A stretch of DNA of 64,000 bases, from assembly GCA_028279515.1 (NCBI GenBank), contig JANQNQ010000004.1, forward strand, positions 310,001 to 374,000, read 5' to 3'. The notes beneath the pieces are model-generated. The model ran no database searches and was not told where the DNA came from. It worked only from the letters and a program-made list of their open reading frames with translations. Positions 16,236 to 23,707 of the stretch are shown piece by piece; within the stretch, counting starts at the first letter, position 1, and each line of letters begins with the position of its first letter. This DNA comes from Flavobacteriaceae bacterium (GTDB lineage: Bacteria > Bacteroidota > Bacteroidia > Flavobacteriales > Flavobacteriaceae). The position numbers and the translations under genes were made by a program.

Positions 16236-18677
16236 ATGAAATTCAACATGAAAAAAGTAGTACCGCACTTATTAGTTGTGGTATCCTTTATTATCATAGC
16301 CCTTGCTTATTTTAACCCTGTTTTAGGAGGAAAGGTCATCTTTCAAAACGACATTGCTCAATATACCGGGATGGCCAAGCAACTGTCTGATACACGTAAA
16401 ATTGACAGGGAGGAAACCTATTGGATTGACAACGCTTTCTTAGGGATGCCAACGTATCAACTTGGCGCCAAATACCCGCATAACTATACAAAGAAACTAG
16501 ACCTAACACTTCGGTTTCTACCTAGGCCTGCTGATTATATGTTTCTATATTTTATAGGAATCTATATACTGTTATTGGTCTTTAAAGTAGAGTATAAGTT
16601 CGCCTTTTTGGGAGCATTGGCCTTTGGGTTTTCTACGTATATGATCATTATATTGGGAGTAGGGCATAATGCCAAGGCGCATGCTATTGCATACATGCCT
16701 TTAGTGCTGGCGGGGATCTTCATGGCGTTTCAAAAAAAATACATTTGGGGCTTTTTACTTACCACAATTGCAATGGCGCTAGAGATCAATGCCAATCACT
16801 TTCAGATGACCTATTATTTGCTGTTGTTGGTCTTGGTCATCGGTATCGTGTATTTGATAGACGCCTATAAGAAACAAGAAGTACCCCATTTCTTTAAGAC
16901 CGTTGGAATTCTTTCTGTGGCGGTTATAATGTCGTTGGCACTTAATGCCAGCAACTTAATGGCAACGCAAGAATATGTCAAATACAGTACGCGCGGTAAG
17001 AGTGAACTCACCATCAACCCTGATGGAACTCCAAAAGAAAATACGGGCTTGTCGAAAGAATACATCACCGAATACAGCTACGGCAAGATTGAAAGTCTAA
17101 ACCTGTTTGTCCCCGGTTTTATGGGAGGTTCTAGTTCTGAAAGCCTGGATGAAGGTTCAAATACATATAAGTTTTTAATAAGGAATGGTTTGTCACGATC
17201 ACAAGCACTTGACTTTGTAGACGGCCTTCCGTTATATTGGGGCGATCAAACTTATGTGGGTGCGCCTGCGTACATTGGGGCTGTTGTCATCTTCCTTTTC
17301 ATTCTCGCTTTGTTCTTGGTGAAAGGAAGACTAAAATGGTGGCTTGTAGCTGGAAGCGTAATAACCCTCATTTTATCTTGGGGAAAAAATAGCGAATACA
17401 TCACAAATTTCTTTATCGATTATGTACCATTGTATAACAAATTCAGGGCAGTTTCATCCATTCAAGTAATCATCGAGTTGTGCGTACCTATCCTGGCTGT
17501 GTTTGGGTTAGTACGATTCTTTAACGGTTATGTGGGCAAAGTTGAAAAATTAAAAGCGCTTAAGTGGAGTACTATTATTGCTGGCGGTGTTGCATTGGCA
17601 ATACTATTATTTAAGGGAAGTGCTAGCTTTGTTGGTGCCCGAGATGGAGACTACCTACAAATATTTGGTCATGAACTTTTAAAAGCAATCAAAGAGGACC
17701 GCGCTTCTTTGTATACTAGTGATGCGATTCGAACATTAATATTCGTGATACTTACAGCAGGAACGCTATTTTTCTTCCTGAAGAATAAGTTAAAAGAAAA
17801 TTTTGCATTGGTCATTGTCGGAATCCTCTTAGTTGCTGACCTAATTGCAGTTGGGCAGCGTTATGTAAACAAAGATGACTTTGTATCTGCGCGACGTATG
17901 GAACTTCCGTTTGCGCCCAATGCAGCCGATAAAGAGATCATGAAAGACAAAGGACACTATCGCGTTTTCGAACCTTCATTAGGAATGTCAAACGCGCGAA
18001 CTGCCTTCTTCCATAAAACGCTTGGCGGTTATCATGCAGCCAAACCAGCAGCCATACAGGATCTCTATGATTTTCATATAGCAAAGAATAACATTGGTGT
18101 ACTGAATATGCTCAATGTAAAGTATATCATCAGTGAAGATGACCAACGAAGACCTTTGGCCCTTACAAATCCTGACGCTAATGGAAGTGCTTGGTTTGTT
18201 CAAGAACTTACCTCAGTAGGATCGGCTAATGAGGAGATTAAAGCGTTAGAAGCAATGGATACCAAGAAGACTGCAGTGTTTAACGGAAGCTCCTTTGTAG
18301 ATATTCAACCTAAGATATTTGCAACAGATTCGTTAGATAGTATTGAGCTAACATCATATAAACCGCAGCATCTCGTATACCAATCAAATACTAAAAATGA
18401 TGGGCTGGCGGTATTTTCTGAAGCATATTATGCACCAGGATGGAATGCTTATATCGACGGAAACGAAGTGCCTTACTTTAGAGCAAATTATGCACTTCGC
18501 GCGATGAACATTCCAGCAGGAAAGCACACAGTAGAATTTAAGTTCGAGCCAAAAGTGGTACAAACAGGAAGTACCATTTCATTAGTAGGTTCGGTATTAT
18601 TTATATTGCTATTGGGTGGTGGAATCTTTTACAGCGCGAAGAACACTTCTGAAGTACCATCGCAACCCGAAGCATGA
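16236..18677 (+). CDS. YfhO-family polytopic membrane protein (GT-C-like)
   Basis: This protein is about 813 aa from the ATG at 16236. A TTG at 16203 would extend it into the previous gene and was not used. It has some twelve transmembrane helices and begins YFNPVLGGKVIFQNDIAQYTGMA, with an acidic luminal loop after the first helix as in GT-C glycosyltransferases. The C-terminal part ends in a soluble domain (SEAYYAPGWNAYIDGNEVPYF) and a last helix. In Gram-positives YfhO glycosylates lipoteichoic acid; in Bacteroidota the substrate is not known. The stop overlaps the next glycosyltransferase start (ATGA), so the two are coupled and probably share a glycan pathway. Confidence 0.85.
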   Translation: MKFNMKKVVPHLLVVVSFIIIALAYFNPVLGGKVIFQNDIAQYTGMAKQLSDTRKIDREETYWIDNAFLGMPTYQLGAKYPHNYTKKLDLTLRFLPRPADYMFLYFIGIYILLLVFKVEYKFAFLGALAFGFSTYMIIILGVGHNAKAHAIAYMPLVLAGIFMAFQKKYIWGFLLTTIAMALEINANHFQMTYYLLLLVLVIGIVYLIDAYKKQEVPHFFKTVGILSVAVIMSLALNASNLMATQEYVKYSTRGKSELTINPDGTPKENTGLSKEYITEYSYGKIESLNLFVPGFMGGSSSESLDEGSNTYKFLIRNGLSRSQALDFVDGLPLYWGDQTYVGAPAYIGAVVIFLFILALFLVKGRLKWWLVAGSVITLILSWGKNSEYITNFFIDYVPLYNKFRAVSSIQVIIELCVPILAVFGLVRFFNGYVGKVEKLKALKWSTIIAGGVALAILLFKGSASFVGARDGDYLQIFGHELLKAIKEDRASLYTSDAIRTLIFVILTAGTLFFFLKNKLKENFALVIVGILLVADLIAVGQRYVNKDDFVSARRMELPFAPNAADKEIMKDKGHYRVFEPSLGMSNARTAFFHKTLGGYHAAKPAAIQDLYDFHIAKNNIGVLNMLNVKYIISEDDQRRPLALTNPDANGSAWFVQELTSVGSANEEIKALEAMDTKKTAVFNGSSFVDIQPKIFATDSLDSIELTSYKPQHLVYQSNTKNDGLAVFSEAYYAPGWNAYIDGNEVPYFRANYALRAMNIPAGKHTVEFKFEPKVVQTGSTISLVGSVLFILLLGGGIFYSAKNTSEVPSQPEA

Positions 18678-19945
18678 AAAAGGTATTGGTCATAACGTAT
18701 TATTGGCCACCCGCCGGAGGACCAGGCGTACAACGCTGGTTGAAGTTTGTCAAATACCTGCGTGAGTTTGGCATCGAGCCTGTAGTGTATATTCCTGAGA
18801 ATCCCGATTATCCCATGATCGATAGTTCTTTTGAGAATGATATACCTAACGATATCACCATCTTAAAGCACCGTATTTTCGAGCCCTACGCATTAGCTCG
18901 TCTATTCTCAAAGAAAGATGCCAAAACCATCAGCAAAGGCATTATCAACACTAAAAAGCAGTCCTTCATTCAGAAAGCAATGCTTTGGATTCGGGGCAAT
19001 TTCTTCATTCCCGATGCCCGAAAGTTTTGGGTAAAACCCTCTATAAAGTTCCTGGAAAAGTATCTTCAGAATCATGACATTAAGACCATTATCACTACAG
19101 GCCCTCCACACAGTGTCCATTTAATAGGAATGGGCCTCAAAAAAAGAAACAACGTAAAATGGCTAGCCGACTTTAGAGATCCATGGACTACCATCGGTTA
19201 TCACGACAAGCTAAAGTTGACCAGGCGTTCTACCAAAAAACACAAACGACTAGAGGAACAGGTGTTAGGCGGAGCAGATCAATTGGTCGTTACCAGTTTT
19301 ACTACCAAGAAAGAGTTCACAGCAATTACAGATACGCCCATCGAGGTCATTACCAATGGCTTTGACCAAGAATTAACAGCGGTAGGGGAGTTGGATGCCG
19401 ATTTTACCCTATCACATATAGGCTCCTTATTGACTGGCAGAAATCCGCATGTGTTGTGGAAAGTATTGGAGGATTTGATTTTTGAAGAGGAAGGGTTTGC
19501 CGAGCGATTCAAATTGTGCCTCGCTGGAACCGTCAGTGAAGATGTCCTAGCCGATGTACGGCATTTTATTCCAGAGGAAAACATAAAGTTACTTGGGTAC
19601 ATTTCCCATGCCGAAGCCATACGCATGCAACAATGTTCGCAAATGCTTCTGTTGATAGAGATCGATACTACGAATACTCGATGCATCATTCCTGGAAAGC
19701 TATTCGAATATATGAATGCCAAGCGTCCTATTGTCGCATTAGGGCCAGAAGGCTGGGATGTGAAGAAAATCATACAGAGCACGCAAACAGGTGATTGCTT
19801 CAACTATGATGAGCAATCAGTTTTGAAAGAAACAATAAAGAAGCACTTTAAGGCGTACATGAACAGAGAGCTTTCGATTTCCGCAACTGATTTAACACCC
19901 TACACACGAAAGTCGCTCACAGGGCAGTTATCTAAGTTATTATAA
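18674..19945 (+). CDS. Glycosyltransferase family 4-like protein
   Basis: This 423-aa GT-B fold enzyme begins MKKVLVITYYWPPAGGPGVQRWLKFVKYLREFG, with the N-terminal GPGVQR glycine loop typical of GT4. The C-terminal domain carries IPGKLFEYMNAKRPIVALG, the usual E-x7-E-like sugar-nucleotide region. It probably moves a sugar from a nucleotide donor to a membrane-linked acceptor on the cytosolic face. It overlaps the yfhO-like gene by 4 nt. Donor and acceptor cannot be told from sequence. Confidence 0.85.
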   Translation: MKKVLVITYYWPPAGGPGVQRWLKFVKYLREFGIEPVVYIPENPDYPMIDSSFENDIPNDITILKHRIFEPYALARLFSKKDAKTISKGIINTKKQSFIQKAMLWIRGNFFIPDARKFWVKPSIKFLEKYLQNHDIKTIITTGPPHSVHLIGMGLKKRNNVKWLADFRDPWTTIGYHDKLKLTRRSTKKHKRLEEQVLGGADQLVVTSFTTKKEFTAITDTPIEVITNGFDQELTAVGELDADFTLSHIGSLLTGRNPHVLWKVLEDLIFEEEGFAERFKLCLAGTVSEDVLADVRHFIPEENIKLLGYISHAEAIRMQQCSQMLLLIEIDTTNTRCIIPGKLFEYMNAKRPIVALGPEGWDVKKIIQSTQTGDCFNYDEQSVLKETIKKHFKAYMNRELSISATDLTPYTRKSLTGQLSKLL

Positions 19946-19992
19946 AAAGAAAGTCCCGCAACGTGCCGGGGCATCCATCTTGCGGGACTTTC
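19944..19992 (-). terminator. Terminator of the basic-tail secreted protein gene
   Basis: Read on the minus strand, GAAAGTCCCGCAA and TTGCGGGACTTTC form a 13-bp stem with an 18-nt loop, followed by TTTTTATA. It also lies just after the plus-strand glycosyltransferase stop, but the T run is on the minus side. Confidence 0.85.
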
Positions 19993-20010
19993 AAACTAAC
20001 CAACCAAAAA
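19993..20010 (-). repeat. Shared 3'-UTR element, copy 1
   Basis: The minus strand reads TTTTTGGTTGGTTAGTTT between the stop codon of the 20014-21204 gene and its terminator hairpin. Similar copies follow the genes at 21793 and 48316. Confidence 0.6.
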
Positions 20011-20013
20011 CTT

Positions 20014-21204
20014 TTAACTTCTGCTTCTAGTACTTCTTGAGTTGCGTTTTGAGCTGCTTCTCGAAGCCTTAGAGCGTTGTGTGCTTCTTGTACTTTTTCT
20101 TGAGGCTGTGCTCTTGCGGCTACCACCTCTTTTCACCGTACTTTTGTGATTTCTTTTCGGAGCTCTTTGAGTTACTCTCGAAGAAGACCTAGAAGTACTT
20201 CTGTTTCTTTTTATCGTATTCCCCGATCTGTTTTTCTGAACGCGGGATTTGTTTCTCTGTTTAACCGTATTGCTTCGGTTTCCTTGGGTGCGAACCCGTC
20301 CTTGACTACGACGCTCTACAGTTCTTCTATCTGTATTATTTCTGCGAACGCTGTTGTTGTTTTTACGAACACCATTGTTTCTTCTTGACTGAACAGTATT
20401 GTTACCTCTCTGTACACGACGTCCTTCATTTCTTCTTTCAACCGTTCTTCTGCTATTCTGCGTAACACGATCACGTCTTCCAGAGTTTGTCGAGATGTCA
20501 GCACGTCGAGTTACACGGCGATCATTTCTATAAATATTGCCTCTTCTGCTTCTGTTAACATCGTAGCGATACGTAGTACCAACTCGAGCGTAACTTCTTC
20601 TAAAATTGTTTCTATAAGGCCTGTAGTAAGTGTAACGTACAGGTCTGTAATATCTTCTATACGGTCTATAGTTTACCAGACAAAGGTCTACGTAAGGTCT
20701 TACAAAAAATCTATACGCCGGACGATATACATAGTATCTGTTGTACACATTGATAAACCCAGTACAGTGGCTATAGTTTCCGAAGGAGTTGTAGAAAACA
20801 TTCAATCCTCCGACACGAACCAATCTGCGATTTCTGTAAGAAATGCGGACATCACCAATTTGGTCAACACGTCCGTACCAATCGTAGTAGATAGGGACAT
20901 TCTCAACTTGAATTACAGCTCCATAATCATCATACTGTACAAAGGCGCTATAATCATAGCCAGCATTAAAACTGAAACTAACATTACCATTACCAAAGTT
21001 TGCATCAACACCAACGCCGCATACGCTATCGATATAAAAGTCAAATTCTCCGTCTGGATACACCGAGAAGGTGACACCACTTTCGTTAAATACGAATGAA
21101 TTTCCGTACCCGCGATAACGCGCAATCTCTTCTGCTGTCTCTGCTGCTTTTACAGATGTACCTCCCAAAAGTACCGCTGTAAAAAGTAATATTAATTGTT
21201 TCAT
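20014..21204 (-). CDS. Secreted protein with highly basic Arg/Ser/Asn-rich tail
   Basis: This 396-aa protein has a clear signal peptide (MKQLILLFTAVLLGGTSVKA|AE). The chosen ATG at 21204 replaces an upstream ATG at 21246 that would place 14 extra residues before the signal. The N-terminal domain (residues ~20-170) contains GVTFSVYPDGEFDFYID and repeated Y-x-x-x-GRV-x-xIG-x-V-type units. It is homologous to the neighbour at 21793. After a Tyr/Arg-rich linker the last ~200 residues are extremely rich in Arg, Lys, Ser and Asn with few acidic residues, so probably disordered and strongly cationic. No known domain is recognised. A sigma-54-like promoter lies 35 nt upstream, and a shared 3' element with terminator lies downstream. 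Confidence 0.8.
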   Translation of the reverse strand: MKQLILLFTAVLLGGTSVKAAETAEEIARYRGYGNSFVFNESGVTFSVYPDGEFDFYIDSVCGVGVDANFGNGNVSFSFNAGYDYSAFVQYDDYGAVIQVENVPIYYDWYGRVDQIGDVRISYRNRRLVRVGGLNVFYNSFGNYSHCTGFINVYNRYYVYRPAYRFFVRPYVDLCLVNYRPYRRYYRPVRYTYYRPYRNNFRRSYARVGTTYRYDVNRSRRGNIYRNDRRVTRRADISTNSGRRDRVTQNSRRTVERRNEGRRVQRGNNTVQSRRNNGVRKNNNSVRRNNTDRRTVERRSQGRVRTQGNRSNTVKQRNKSRVQKNRSGNTIKRNRSTSRSSSRVTQRAPKRNHKSTVKRGGSRKSTASRKSTRSTQRSKASRSSSKRNSRSTRSRS

Positions 21205-21238
21205 AACTAAGGGTTTTAATGTATTCAGTATATACTTA

Positions 21239-21255
21239 CCAAGCATCGTGCCAAA
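21239..21255 (-). promoter_or_regulatory. Sigma-54-type promoter of the basic-tail gene
   Basis: The minus strand reads TTTGGCACGATGCTTGG: a -24 element TTGGCACG and a -12-like TTGG with ten bases between the two GG pairs. The consensus has GC, not GG, at -12. It is 35 nt from the start codon, and the paralogous gene has the same arrangement. Confidence 0.6.
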
Positions 21256-21707
21256 GTGGTTGTTAGTTGTTAGTTCTTGGTTGTTAGTCTTTGGAATTTG
21301 GTGTTGGGTGTTGGGTGTTGGGTGTTGGGTGTTGGGTCCACCTTCACTAGTCTACTACGCCGAAGTGGCCAAGGCCATGAAGGCCGTAAAGTTTGGTGGA
21401 CAAATGTTAGGTGTTGGTGCTTCCTAACCCACAAAAGAGAAACTCGGACTTTTGTGATTCTTGAAAACGTTTTATGCTGCTAGCCTCCAACTTCAAGTTT
21501 CCAGCTTAGTTTTTCACCTTTCACTTTTACATTTCATGTAGAGAGAGTTTCAATTCAAAATTCAGCATTCAAAATTAAACATGGAAAAACGTCCCATATC
21601 TCAACCCTTCGCTCTATAGAGCTACGGATTGTGAAGACACATCTCATATCTCAATACTAACATCTTTGTACTTAATACTTTGTACTCTGTACTAACCAGA
21701 AAAAAGA
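21256..21707. repeat. Low-complexity intergenic mosaic
   Basis: About 450 nt without coding potential are made of several short-phrase blocks. They are GTTGTTAG-type repeats (21258-21290), five and a bit copies of the heptamer GGTGTTG (21300-21337), a 7-bp inverted repeat GTCCACC/GGTGGAC (21336-21342 and 21395-21401), AATTCA-rich phrases (21551-21580), a 12-bp palindrome GCTCTATAGAGC (21611-21622), CATATCTCA twice, and TTGTACTTAATACTTTGTACT (21665-21685). The origin is unknown. It lies upstream of one sigma-54-type promoter and downstream of the paralogous gene. Confidence 0.6.
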
Positions 21708-21743
21708 AAACCTACATTCCACCGAGCGGTTTCCTGTAGGTTT
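21704..21743 (-). terminator. Terminator of the acidic-tail secreted protein gene
   Basis: On the minus strand, AAACCTACA and TGTAGGTTT form the outer stem, with an inner ACCG/CGGT hairpin, followed by TTCTTTTTTC. It is placed like the terminator of the paralogous gene. Confidence 0.8.
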
Positions 21744-21745
21744 CC

Positions 21746-21763
21746 AACTAACCAACCAAAAAA
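21746..21763 (-). repeat. Shared 3'-UTR element, copy 2
   Basis: The minus strand reads TTTTTTGGTTGGTTAGTT between the stop of the 21793-22467 gene and its hairpin terminator, nearly identical to the copy at 19993. Confidence 0.6.
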
Positions 21764-21792
21764 TCTAATTATGAACTAACTATATTCTATTA

Positions 21793-22467
21793 TTAATCAT
21801 CAATCTTTCTCTTCTTCGTTTTACCATTCTTACCTCTGTAGTAATAGTAGTTATCGTCGTCGTCATCGTAATCATCATCAAAGTCATCGTCATCATCATA
21901 TCCATATCCGTTGTCGTACCAATCATCATTATCTTGTCCAATATGGCCTACAGTACATCCTGCTCCCTGGTTCACTCGACCTTGCATGCTCACCAGCCTT
22001 CCCCATCTATTGTATCTTAGGTACAGGCCTCCAATTTGTCTTAACAGTCCTCTACGGTTATATTGCATGTATACGGATCCAATTCTCTTTACTTGCCCGA
22101 CTCGGTTATAGTTGATAAAAGTATTACCTACTCTTCTTACTCTACCAAGGTGGTCATGTTCTACTCGAACACCATACCCTCTTCTTGGGCCCGAGTAACG
22201 TACTCTAACTCCTGGGGCTCCAAAGGTGGCATTGACTGACCCTCTACGACTTCTGTTATACACGGTTCTGTGAGTGTTGAAATCGAACTCTCCGTTTTTG
22301 AAGACAAAGAATTCAACACCTCGTTCTACAAACTTGATAGGTTGTGTATAACGATAGCGTTTTGTTAACCCCTTGTTCCCGTCAACAGTTGTGTTGATCT
22401 TTTCGCTCGCCTGTGCAGATGTTACTACTAGTAACAGACCTGTCAATAAAAGTGAAATCTTTTTCAT
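21793..22467 (-). CDS. Secreted protein with acidic Asp/Tyr-rich tail, paralogue of the 20014 gene
   Basis: This 224-aa protein has a signal peptide (MKKISLLLTGLLLVVTSAQA|SE). The N-terminal domain shares with its neighbour the GVEFFVFKNGEFDF motif and a ladder of ~17-residue units (LGRVRRVGNTFINYN, VGQVKRIGSVYMQYN, RGLLRQIGGLYLRYN). The unit form suggests a repeating beta structure of the RHS/YD or MORN kind, but I do not recognise a named family. From about residue 180 the tail is dominated by Asp with Tyr (DDDDDFDDDYDDDDD), then a short basic end. A sigma-54-like promoter lies upstream and a shared 3' element downstream. Confidence 0.8.
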   Translation of the reverse strand: MKKISLLLTGLLLVVTSAQASEKINTTVDGNKGLTKRYRYTQPIKFVERGVEFFVFKNGEFDFNTHRTVYNRSRRGSVNATFGAPGVRVRYSGPRRGYGVRVEHDHLGRVRRVGNTFINYNRVGQVKRIGSVYMQYNRRGLLRQIGGLYLRYNRWGRLVSMQGRVNQGAGCTVGHIGQDNDDWYDNGYGYDDDDDFDDDYDDDDDNYYYYRGKNGKTKKRKIDD

Positions 22468-22534
22468 CTGGTTTCTTATTTGGGTTATGCCTACTCGTTT
22501 AGCTTTTCGGCGGACGCTATTTGCCTAGTACTAT

Positions 22535-22551
22535 CCAAACAGCGTGCCAAA
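22535..22551 (-). promoter_or_regulatory. Sigma-54-type promoter of the acidic-tail gene
   Basis: The minus strand reads TTTGGCACGCTGTTTGG: a -24 TTGGCACG and a -12-like TTGG with ten bases between the GG pairs, the same form as at 21239-21255. The predicted 5' leader is about 55 nt. The flanking sequence is unrelated to that of the paralogue. Confidence 0.6.
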
Positions 22552-22645
22552 AATTATGCATGCATACTAAATTGTTGTCATACAGTGATTTAACATGTAT
22601 TTTCGGATGTGATGATTTTTTGTAATTTTATGCAAACCTTTCTAA

Positions 22646-23707
22646 ATGACCGACCAAACTACCTGCAAGAACTGTGATAAACAGTTTGACCCTGGATTTG
22701 CATATTGCCCGCATTGCGGACAAAAGTCTGGAGATGACCTTACTATAGGGGTGTTGTTTAGCAACACGATTAGCAACTACTTTTCTGTAGACGCTAGATT
22801 CTTTAGAAGTTTTTTACCCTTGATGTTTAAACCTGGTGTGCTGGCCAGACGATTTGTTGATGGTAGACGTCAGGTCTATCTTCATCCAGCACAGTTTTAT
22901 CTATTTATCTCGGTTATTTTCTTTTTCTTGTTTTCTATTATTACGCGTAAACAGCAACTAGACGTGGACCAGGCTTTACAGAAAGGATTCGAGGCAGAGA
23001 TGGTGAATGATACCATCCCTAAAAAAGAACTGACCAAGGCTGATTCGCTGCGCATTGATAAAGTCACCGATGTGCTCAAACAAAATCAAAAGTTCACGGG
23101 CATGAAGGACGAAGACATCGAAGTTTTAGATTCTGTGATGAAAACGGATCAAAATGCCCCTAATTTGAGTTTCAGCTTCAATCGACAAAAGCTGGACTCG
23201 TTGATTGCTGCCGGGGCTTCGAAAGAAGAAAAATTAAAGGTGATTGGCCTCGAAGAGGATGATGGAGCTTTTAAGCGACTTTTTGTTTCTCAAATACTCA
23301 AGTTCTATGAACAAAAGGGGGGAGGAATATTGAAGGCCTTTTACGATACGATTCCGATTGCGATATTCTTCTTGCTTCCGTTGTTTGCCCTATTACTAAA
23401 GATATTTTACTACAGAAAGGGACGGTTTGCCCACCATATGGTATTTGGTTTCTATTTCTTTACCTTCCTCTTTGTGGTCTTTACGGTACTCATACTGGCC
23501 AATTTCATTTTTGATATTCCGGGATGGATTGAAACACTGGTGATTTTATCGACCTTTATATACCTTGTATTGAGTCTCAGGAATTTCTATAGGGAACATA
23601 TGCTCCTGGCTTTGTTTAAGGGGGGAGTGATTTCGTTCTCTTATCTCATGATTGTTTTGCCAATCTCGTTATTTTTTATGGCAATGATCTCTTTCTTGGT
23701 GTACTAG
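22646..23707 (+). CDS. DUF3667 domain membrane protein with zinc ribbon
   Basis: This 353-aa inner-membrane protein starts with a zinc ribbon (Cys7, 10, 21 and 24 in CKNC...CPHC). RRFVDGRRQVYLHPAQFYLFIS then leads into the first transmembrane helix, the DUF3667 signature. A soluble loop of about 130 residues follows, then four to five more helices. The function is unknown. Its stop codon overlaps the uvrA stop on the other strand through CTAG at 23704-23707. The leader contains the 11-mer TAATTTTATGC at 22623, also seen before the genes at 1898 and 30383. Confidence 0.82.
   Translation: MTDQTTCKNCDKQFDPGFAYCPHCGQKSGDDLTIGVLFSNTISNYFSVDARFFRSFLPLMFKPGVLARRFVDGRRQVYLHPAQFYLFISVIFFFLFSIITRKQQLDVDQALQKGFEAEMVNDTIPKKELTKADSLRIDKVTDVLKQNQKFTGMKDEDIEVLDSVMKTDQNAPNLSFSFNRQKLDSLIAAGASKEEKLKVIGLEEDDGAFKRLFVSQILKFYEQKGGGILKAFYDTIPIAIFFLLPLFALLLKIFYYRKGRFAHHMVFGFYFFTFLFVVFTVLILANFIFDIPGWIETLVILSTFIYLVLSLRNFYREHMLLALFKGGVISFSYLMIVLPISLFFMAMISFLVY

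Noticed and set aside
21300-21337. Short direct repeats as a CRISPR array
   Set aside because: The unit is 7 bp with no spacers and no cas genes are near; it is a simple tandem repeat.
21277-21483. 68-aa open frame in the low-complexity gap
   Set aside because: It is made of the heptamer GGTGTTG and other simple phrases (Gly-Val-Gly-Cys repeats); no real protein is expected.
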